A DNA stretch of 64,000 bases, taken from Pseudoips prasinana (lineage: Eukaryota > Arthropoda > Insecta > Lepidoptera > Nolidae). The first letter of the stretch is position 1. Every line of letters begins with the position of its first letter. The position numbers were made by a program, and so were the translations under genes. The stretch is from assembly GCA_951640165.1 (NCBI GenBank), contig OX621257.1, forward strand, positions 9,497,201-9,561,200. Reading direction: 5' to 3'. Below the pieces are notes generated by a model, which made no database searches, was not told the origin of the DNA, and was given only the letters and a program-made list of their open reading frames with translations. Below are positions 56,690-64,000 of this stretch, in pieces.

Positions 56690-56985
56690 GGTTTGAGCAT
56701 TTCAGTAGAGCACAGCGAGCGGTCGTTCGCTCAAAGAGCAGCCCGACTGGGTAAGTACCTCCACCTTAAGGAAGACATTCCTTAATAATAACATTAGACC
56801 TTAATATTGTGTTTCTGCGTGTGAGTAAGGTCGCCAGAGCTCATCGAAAGGGGAGGGGAGGGACTCTTAAAGGCCCGCAACGCACCCGCGACTCCTCTGG
56901 TGTTGCGGGTGTCCATGGGCGGCGGTGATCACTTGCATCAGGTGACCCACTTGCTAGTTTATCGCCCTCGGATATAATAATATAT
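56690..56985 (+). repeat. interspersed repeat family E
   Basis: 'ttcgctcaaagagcagcccgactgggtaagtacctccacctt' through 'cgcacccgcgactcctctggtgttgcgggtgtcc' and 'tcaggtgacccacttgc'. Nearly the same as 59040-59350. Confidence 0.65.
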
Positions 56986-57049
56986 CAGAGGGCGATAAAT
57001 ACCAGGGGGGATACGCCGATCATCGTGTTCGTGATTGGTGTTCAAATAG

Positions 57050-57245
57050 ATGGATATTAATAAAGATAAATTCACGTAGATTTAAAAAAATCGCTTTTAA
57101 ATAGTCAGAACATGTTTGTAGCATAATTAAGTAAGCATAATTATTTCTAGGTACATATAGATTTTGAAGTACACGGAGTACATGAAAAAATTTAGATATA
57201 ACATTTAATTTAGGTATTTATGATAAAAATTACTTAATCATTCGT
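57050..57245 (-). repeat. interspersed repeat family F, inverted 3' part
   Basis: 'ttcacgtagatttaaaaaaatcgcttttaaatagtcagaacatg' is the reverse complement of the F end. Confidence 0.6.
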
Positions 57246-57357
57246 TCAGTGTAAATTCAATTAAATAAAAATACAAAAACTTAAATATAATCAAATAATA
57301 GACCAGTTATTATTATTATTAATAGGCAAGGGCTTGTGTTTACCTCGACCAGGGGTT

Positions 57358-57588
57358 CTACTGGCTAAGTCGCCGAACATCGATTTCTTAAATGGCGTTC
57401 AAATAAATAAAGGTTAAAAATGACTTAATCAATCGTTAAATCGGCTTTAACGTTGACAATCGATTCCGGACCATTTATGACGTCACATGTGCTTATGGAA
57501 GCTGATTTAACAATTGATTAAGTCATTTTTAACCTTAGTTTATTTGAACGCCATTTAAGAAATCGATGTTCGGCGACTTAGCCGGTAG
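57358..57588. mobile_element. foldback MITE (family M3)
   Basis: 'ctactggctaagtcgccgaacatcgatttcttaaatggcgttcaaat' pairs with 'atttgaacgccatttaagaaatcgatgttcggcgacttagccggtag'. Core 'ccggaccatttatgacgtcacatg'. Confidence 0.8.
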
Positions 57589-57819
57589 CCTAGACCAGTT
57601 ACTTTTGCGTCGTCGCCTGCTTTTTGAGCACCTTTCCCGTAGATGTAACTTGAATTCTATTTTTAGTAGTCGTTTTTTTCTGTAGTATTAAATAGATATA
57701 TATTTTGATTACACTTACTTCATTACAACTTATTCAAAAATAGAATTGTTTCGTTTTCTGTTTCAATGAATTTCAACTACCATATGAACAAAATGATAAA
57801 GGTATAATATTATTACGTA

Positions 57820-57958
57820 CAGACGCCAGAACATCAAGCTACCCCAATCTGTCAAATTTCCCCAATTGAAATTGAATCTTATGCTTACCTATGTCATAAA
57901 GTTGAAAATCTAAAAAAGAAAATTGACAGATTGGGGTAGCTAGATGTGCAGGTATCTG
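57820..57958. mobile_element. palindromic MITE (family M1), TA target duplication
   Basis: CAGACGCCAGAACATCAAGC at the left, 'agctagatgtgcaggtatctg' at the right, TA at 57818-57819 and 57959-57960. Loop orientation as at 22891 and 33239. Confidence 0.7.
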
Positions 57959-57960
57959 TA

Positions 57961-59039
57961 CATAAAAGTGTCACAAGAATGATAACCTTCTTTCCCTAAA
58001 CAAGATTATAAAATAATTAGACATCATAATTATAAATCAAGCAACCATAATTACGTGTGTACAACTCAAATAATTATTTTATGCTTACACTTGAACTAGA
58101 GCAGAACGTTATCAATACGTCACCTGTTGAAATATATAAATCTTTGGTAGGTACCCCACGCGCTGAAATTGTAACGGATCAAAGACTTGAAATTTATGTC
58201 TGTTTTAGCGTTTTACGGGTATTTACCATTAAAAGGCTGATACCATCCAATTTAAAGCAACACTCTAGTATAAGCTATAACCTGTATAAGCTACCAAATG
58301 CGCGTCAAAACATAATGAACAGAAAATATCAATATGTTACATCGTGAAATATGATAAAATTGTTAGTTGCGGTAAATATATAATGTTAATTAAATTAAAT
58401 CTCACATTTAACAATGTTTTTGCTAATCTTAAAGTGCACTTCATATTACAATAACAATTTAAATTGAGATAACATTTTTCGAAATTATTTTAGTATAAAG
58501 CATTAAAAGGCTTTTTTTAAAAAAGTAGTCATTTGATATTATCAACAGATGGATATGGAATCTTTAGTCGTTTGAATTTGGTTTTGGCGTAAAATAGCCA
58601 GTAATAATAAGTGAGACTATATTAGAGAGAGACGTAATTAGACATTTAAATTAGAGTAGTTTAGTGTCTATTCACAGCCTGGCCCAACTGAGAAGATACA
58701 GTGAAACAAACTCAGTTTGGTCAAGTTTGAAAATGTATTCAGAAAGCATAAAAATATTTGCGATATGGGTGTTGCCGCCACAAATTGTTTAGTGAGATCT
58801 TGAAAATTTTGCGTTCATGTGTGTGACACGAGCGAAATATTGCTCTACAAGTACTACAAACATTATTGAATGAAACCGGTGTAATTCTTTTAAAAGTGTG
58901 TCTGTTGGTCATATCGTCAACCCGTTCGCTGCAAACATGGAGCTATAAAAGAAAATGTCGTGGATAGCTCAAGATTATATAAGCAAGTTAACAGTAGCAT
59001 TTTAAAAAATGTAGATATATGTATAAGTACATTTATATA
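57961..59039. other. no gene recognised
   Basis: A 96-codon frame at 58057-58347 shows no domain, signal or repeat link; probably chance. Confidence 0.4.
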
Positions 59040-59350
59040 TGTAGTCTGAGCAGAGGTAGGGCATAGCGTTCATTCGCTCAAAGAGCAGCCCGACTGGGGA
59101 AGTACCTCCACCTTACAGAAGACACTCCTTAATAATAACATTAACAATTTTAACGTTGTGTTTTCGAGTGTGAGTCAGGTCGCTAGAGCTCAATGGGGGG
59201 AAGGGTCAGCAACATTTGTTTGCTGACTTTTAAAGGCCGGCAACGCACCCGCGACACCTCTGGTGTTGCGAGTGTCCATGGGCGGCGGTGATCACTTACC
59301 ATCAGGTGACCCACTTGCTCGTTTGTCGCCCTCTGATATATAAAAAAAAA
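59040..59350 (+). repeat. interspersed repeat family E
   Basis: Second copy with 'gcgttcattcgctcaaagagcagcccgactgggg'. Tail 'tcgccctctgatatataaaaaaaa'. Confidence 0.65.
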
Positions 59351-59359
59351 ATTATATGA

Positions 59360-59485
59360 TGACTGCAGTCGCCAACTCGCATACCGAGTGCGACGACTAG
59401 ATCAAACCCCTCCAAATGGGAACGTTATAGAATCCTTTGTTCATCAGTGGATGATATCAGATTGATGATGATGATGAATTTCAGT
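59360..59485 (+). repeat. LINE-tail-like repeat (family H) with (GAT)n
   Basis: 'gactgcagtcgccaactcgcataccgagtgcgacgac', 'ccctccaaatgggaacgttatagaatcctttgttcatcagtgg', ending in (GAT)n. Confidence 0.55.
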
Positions 59486-59772
59486 TGGCCAGTATTATAT
59501 ATTTCTCAATATGTATTTTAAATATTATGAGGCCTGTTTTGATGTTCTCTTATATGTTTTCATGTTCAAAAAAAGCTGCGTATATAATTTTGACTATGTA
59601 AAAATATTTGAATGATCACATTGTGTTGTTAACACGTGTGATAAAGTTACTCACCTGGTTGCCCACCCACGTGATCAATTCAGTTCCCAGACAGGACAAA
59701 TATTAGTATTACAAGTTTACAGTTTCGCCTTGTTAAAACAATTAGAAATTGGTATTTAATTTTTTATATGTC

Positions 59773-59832
59773 TGATATCAGTAGATCTAAATTCACTCAC
59801 ACAGACGAGTGAATTTAGATCTACTGGTATCA
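59773..59832. repeat. 26-bp inverted repeat (hairpin)
   Basis: 'tgatatcagtagatctaaattcactc' pairs with 59807-59832 across an 8-base loop, with one mismatch. Confidence 0.75.
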
Positions 59833-59924
59833 ATTGACCAATGTTTGCATTTGCCAACATGTTTATTGTGAGACCCCATTTAATAATACCGTTATGTTCA
59901 AAAAAGGTAGGCATATAATAATAT

Positions 59925-60155
59925 AATATCCTGGGATATTATTTACTAACGGCCATCTGAGCCCAAACTAAGCAGAGCTTGTACTATAGAAACCAGATAA
60001 CCGATATACGACTTTCTTTTGTAAATACATAATTACATAGATAATTACACCCAGACTCAGGACAAACAGACATGTTCATGCACACAAATATCATCGAACC
60101 CATGAACCCCGGCGTGAAAAGCTAGCATTTGCCAACCACGCCAACAGGCCCGTCT
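59925..60155 (-). mobile_element. tRNA-derived SINE (family B)
   Basis: Tail first: 'atcctgggatattatttac', 'ggccatctgagcccaaactaagcagagcttgtactat', then 'cccagactcaggacaaacagacatg', then the head 'ccaaccacgccaacaggcccg'. Confidence 0.65.
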
Positions 60156-61298
60156 ATTTAATTCTTCTATATAATTTTGACTAAGCAAAACTATAAAAAA
60201 TATCCCACGTGTTACTTTGTTGTTACTTGCCATGATGCCCCGTGTTTCAATCCAGACACGACAAATATTTGTGTGGGTCAAATATTGATGGCGGCCGTAG
60301 TATTTTTAAGTAATATAAAGTGCCAAAGCAGAGTATTCTGTTCTACTGCTAAAGTGGAATATATAGATAACGCTGCAGTAAATAACACTATCATGTTAAA
60401 TTTGTGGTCTGAGCTAGAAGTAGAGAATATTGATTTATAACATTTGGCATTAATCCAGCATTTGTACAAATTTGTGCAAGACGTTTAAAAAAAAATAAGT
60501 TCGCTTGAGGTCATCGAGGATAGGGAATGAGTCAGCCATGCGTAAATGATGCGATTTATGCAAACCTCATAAGGCTATGGTATATACTTTTTTTCCGCCT
60601 TGGTAGCATCAAAAAATAATTATATATATCTGGTAGTGAAATATTCTTTTTATAAAAAATATCTCTGTTTTCACTTCATGATTTATTGTAATCACGTGGA
60701 AATTTGAATGGTCACTCCAACCAAAAGCAACTTGGTATTTTTAAATAGAAATTATTTATGAGCTTTCACTGCCTGAAAAAAGTGGCTTAGAATGTGGTTT
60801 CTTGTATTTTTTTCCAACTATTACATTTAAAAATGAAAATCATCCAATTACGGGACAGTTCGCATACCGAGGTTTTTGAGGCATCATGTCTTTTTTGATA
60901 AAAAAAGCCGGACCGCCTGGCTGAGTTTATGAGTAAATGAAAGATTATTGTTCACTAAAACCAATTATGATTCTTCTCAACACAATAATGATTGAATGTC
61001 GAGCAACCCTTTAATGGACTATATTTGTGGAGCATCGGTCCAATCCATCGCCCACCTAACATCGTGCCCAGCCTGCCCTTCCACATGTTCTTGGCAGGAG
61101 TCCCACAAGCAGGGCAATCAGTGTGGCCACAAACAAATTAGTTTGCCATCGACACGCTAAGAATAAGAATTTTGATTCTTAAATAAATCACTGATGGAAT
61201 AAAATGATTTCAATGACGTCCAAGTATCAAAACAAACATTTGATACATATTTAATTTTACTAATGTGTTAAATTAAATAGAAAGATTTTTATAAATTA
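60156..61298. other. no gene recognised
   Basis: Frames at 60177-60440 and on the minus strand have no motif. A GC-richer patch at 61020-61130 is unassigned. Confidence 0.4.
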
Positions 61299-61473
61299 CT
61301 AGCTGTGCCGCTCGGTTTTACCCACGTTAAACTTTATAAATTATAGCCTATGTGTTAATCCAGGGTGTAAGCTAACTCCTCACCAAATTTTATTAAAATC
61401 GCTCCAGCCGTTTAGACGTGAAGAAGTAACAAACATACACACTCACAAACTTTCGCATTTATAATATTAGTGT
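61299..61473 (-). mobile_element. Lep1/Helitron-like element
   Basis: CTAGCTGTGCCGCTCGGTTTTACCCACG to 'actttcgcatttataatattagtgtga', with 'aatcgctccagccgtttagacgtgaagaagtaac'. Best-preserved short copy. Confidence 0.65.
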
Positions 61474-61848
61474 GACTATATTTTACTAATCTCTAGCCAA
61501 ACACAAAATTTTCCGTAAATGGATTAATACTACTTTCTAACATTCCAATTGGTAAATCTACTAGTTCAGTAGTTGATTAGAATGCGAGACATTCCCACCT
61601 AATAGGTCAAACGTGCTTTGATTAAAAAGTCACTATTAGAAGTTCCGGTCCAAAGTTTATAAACTACTAGAGGCGTATTGTGGAAAATTTGTATGCAAAG
61701 GGACTGGGAATTAATATCTAAATGCGATCAGAGTTTTGTTAATGTTTGAGATGCAAACATCATAGCCTTAGGCTGCATACAAACTCGTGATACTTTCGCT
61801 TTTAGGAATCAGTAATTTAAAATATAACGGATATTTTTACTAAGAACT
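61474..61848. other. no gene recognised
   Basis: AT-rich spacer between Helitron-like copies. Confidence 0.45.
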
Positions 61849-62073
61849 AGCTGTGCCCCGGGGTTTTACCCGCATTAAACTTTATAAATTATAGCCTATA
61901 TCTTGGGTGTCAGCGAATTCTATACCAAATTTTAATTAAATCGCTCTTACTTCTTCACGTCTAAACGGCTGAAGCGACTTTAATAAATTTTGGTATGGAG
62001 TTAGCTTATATCCTGGATTAACACATATGGACTTATAAAGTTTAACGCGGGTAAAACCGCGGGGCACTGCTAT
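61849..62073. mobile_element. two Helitron-like fragments in inverted orientation
   Basis: Left half CTAGCTGTGCCCCGGGG...'aaatcgct' (minus-oriented), right half 'ttacttcttcacgtctaaacggctg...gttaaccgcggggcac'-type (plus-oriented). The halves pair over roughly 100 bases. Confidence 0.65.
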
Positions 62074-62294
62074 ATATTATGTTATATAGTACTATAAACA
62101 TTTATAGATTTTATTTGAATTAATATATTGAAATTCTTACAACACCAACATTTTAATTATGCTTTTATATGTATTTCTAGTGATTGTGTGGAATTGTAAT
62201 AGAAATAAGAAATGACATAATTGTATAATAATATTTCCATGACCATGTATGGCTAAATGTTAAGGAACATAATATATTTAAGATCTGTATTGTA

Positions 62295-62420
62295 CACACG
62301 GCTACATATCAAGCTATACATTTCAAGTATAAGCTGATCTCGCGTTGTATAGGATTTCCATACAATGAGAGGTTCAATCAGCTTATATTGGAAATGTATA
62401 GCTTGATATGAAGCCGTGTG
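62295..62420. mobile_element. palindromic MITE (family M2)
   Basis: 'cacacggctacatatcaagctatacatt' pairs with 'aatgtatagcttgatatgaagccgtgtg'. Inner 'ataagctgatctcgcgttgtataggatttccatac' matches the half copy at 9262-9345. Confidence 0.75.
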
Positions 62421-62502
62421 CAGCAACACTTATAGCAAGTTAGTGATTATTATTTATTAAATTAAATTAAATTGCGTTTATTTTGAAGGTCAGTCTAAAT
62501 AT

Positions 62503-62800
62503 CTTCCTGGTCGAATTTCGGCCAGTCTCAATGGAGACTGAGCATCCGCGAGGGACTTATAGGTACATGTAGAGCATAAGTGTGTGGCACACACAGGGGC
62601 ACTTTCTTTTCCATCACTGTCATGAACCTATGGGACGAGGTCAGTTACAGTAACGACGGATTTACGTGCTCTCTGGGGCACGGGGGTTTAATACCGCCCG
62701 GATATCAAGCTAATACTGAGAAATTTTCTTACCAGACAGATTCTAATATCACTTTTAGGCCCGATCCAGGATTGCAACCCAGGACCTATTATTTAACATA
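62503..62800 (-). mobile_element. SINE (family A), diverged
   Basis: 'ctggtcgaatttcggccagtctcaatggagactgagcatccgcg' ... 'ggcccgatccaggattgcaacccaggacc' is the reversed family A layout. Confidence 0.6.
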
Positions 62801-62877
62801 CTAAGTCCTATATAAATAATATTAACTTACTACTATAAATATTACTTTTCTTTTGTTAATACAGACTTATATAGATA

Positions 62878-63055
62878 ACGAGCTGTGCCCTGCGGTTTTA
62901 CCGGCGTTAAACTTTATAGATTATACCTATGTGTTATTGGGAGATATAAGCTATATTAATACAAAGTTTCATCAAAGTCCATTCGGTAGTTTTTGCTTGA
63001 AAGAGTAACACACATCCATGCTCACAAACTGTCGCGTTTATAATATTAGTAGGAT
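62878..63055 (-). mobile_element. Lep1/Helitron-like element
   Basis: 'gagctgtgccctgcggttttaccggcg' to 'ctgtcgcgtttataatattagtagga'. It abuts the SINE that follows. Confidence 0.6.
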
Positions 63056-63174
63056 TACACCCAGACTCAGGACAAACAGACAGTTCATGCACACAAATAT
63101 CTGTCGTGGGTGGGAATCGAACCCATCACCTGCGGCGTGAAAGGCAAGTATTTACCACCTACGCCAACCGGTCT
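63056..63174 (-). mobile_element. SINE (family B), truncated at the Helitron boundary
   Basis: 'acacccagactcaggacaaacagacag' ... 'gtgggaatcgaacccatcacctgcggcgtgaaaggcaag' ... 'acgccaaccgg'. The body beyond the 'acacccag' point is missing. Confidence 0.6.
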
Positions 63175-63938
63175 GGAGTTGAGGGTATTGGATTAATTTA
63201 AAAACAGCTGTATTTCTAAATCGGTAAGGCGGATATACAGCTATACTTCTTTGTTATGTGAAGTTGTGTTTTATGAATTTATTAGAAGTTTATGTTCTGT
63301 GAATTAAAAAAAACGCGCTAGTTAGTGTTGGTCAAATAAATTAGCTCTATGAAAGCGTAATAGATAATAATAACAATAATCTTTATTTGCTGCATACAGG
63401 TGGGTAGGTGTTACAATTATGTTTATGTGCACTGTATACTGTCCATAAGGCGTGCAAAGTATTACAGGTGATTGCCTAAAAGTTTTGTGAACGTTATAAA
63501 ATCAATTGTAAACATCAAATAATCTTCATAATATATGGGACATAAATAAAATCATATTTTCTAAGTAAGAAATGTCTAAGTAAACATAATATGTCTATAA
63601 ACTAATTAATGTGTGCTACCTTATATTTGTTAGGTCAATATGTAAATTTATGTAATTATAAAAATATGTTGAATTTCAATACAATAATGTCAAATTAAGG
63701 CTAGGTTACAAATCACAAATCTCAGGCAACTTAGGCAAATAAAAACGTATATGGATGACTTTGCGAGAACCAACAAGCATGACAAAGAATTGAAACAATA
63801 ACTTGTATATATTATTCTGACTAAAGAATTCCAATAAAGATTGTAATGCATATAAACATACACATCTAATGTATAGTCATTTTCTTAGAAAATTAAGAGA
63901 GTCTATCGGGAATTCAATTAACGTATATAAAAACGAAC
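63175..63938. other. no gene; LINE-tail-like piece
   Basis: 'aataatctttatttgctgcatacagg' at 63373-63400 resembles the tail at 51690. The rest is AT-rich. Confidence 0.4.
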
Positions 63939-64000
63939 CAAAGAAGCCGACATAGCCAAACAGAAGTGGCAGTAGGCTGGGCACATAGCTCGTAGAACTG
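63939..64000 (+). pseudogene. RTE-type LINE fragment at window edge
   Basis: Reads RTKEADIAKQKWQ-stop-AGHIARRT, the 'RTK..D....KW.WAGH..R' motif of the RTE RT connection domain. Continues beyond the right edge; one stop seen. Confidence 0.55.

Noticed and set aside
58057..58347. 96-codon frame as a host gene
   Set aside because: No motif, no signal peptide and no splice partner; AT-rich composition makes a chance frame plausible.

Overview
Eukaryotic nuclear DNA, AT-rich and intron-bearing, almost certainly from a moth or butterfly (Lepidoptera). The evidence is many Lep1/Helitron-like repeats ending in CTAG, tRNA-derived SINEs of lepidopteran type, RTE-, CR1/Jockey- and I-type LINE pieces, a cecropia-type mariner, and an Osiris-like gene. 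There is no bacterial-style gene packing; most short open frames lie inside repeats.

The only convincing host protein-coding gene is at the left edge (1-7212, + strand). It comprises the last six exons of an Osiris/DUF1676-like gene whose hydrophobic segment is built largely of methionine. Exon phases join cleanly, and a coding last exon, stop codon and poly(A) signal follow. The 5' part, including any signal peptide, lies outside the window. Its introns carry Helitron-like copies, SINEs and a short perfect hairpin. A tRNA-Glu(CTC) gene stands alone at 10730-10801.

The rest (about 8-64 kb) is layered mobile DNA. Main items are: a hAT relic with 8-bp target duplications (14753-15560); a CR1/Jockey-type LINE relic split by a 220-bp, almost fully palindromic MITE (20519-21628); two SINEs in inverted orientation (25560-26326); RTE, R1/I-type and CR1/Jockey relics; five copies of a TA-flanked palindromic MITE and three copies of another foldback family; a complete mariner with an unbroken transposase (41849-43130); and a full-length, 5.4-kb I-group LINE with 12-bp target duplications, an intact ORF1 and an ORF2 carrying two frameshifts (46256-51637).

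The elements do not form a pathway. The window is best read as one developmental/cuticle-type gene end plus a tRNA beside a nested transposon landscape. Family names for repeats rest on recognition of sequence patterns without database comparison, and repeat ends without target duplications are approximate.
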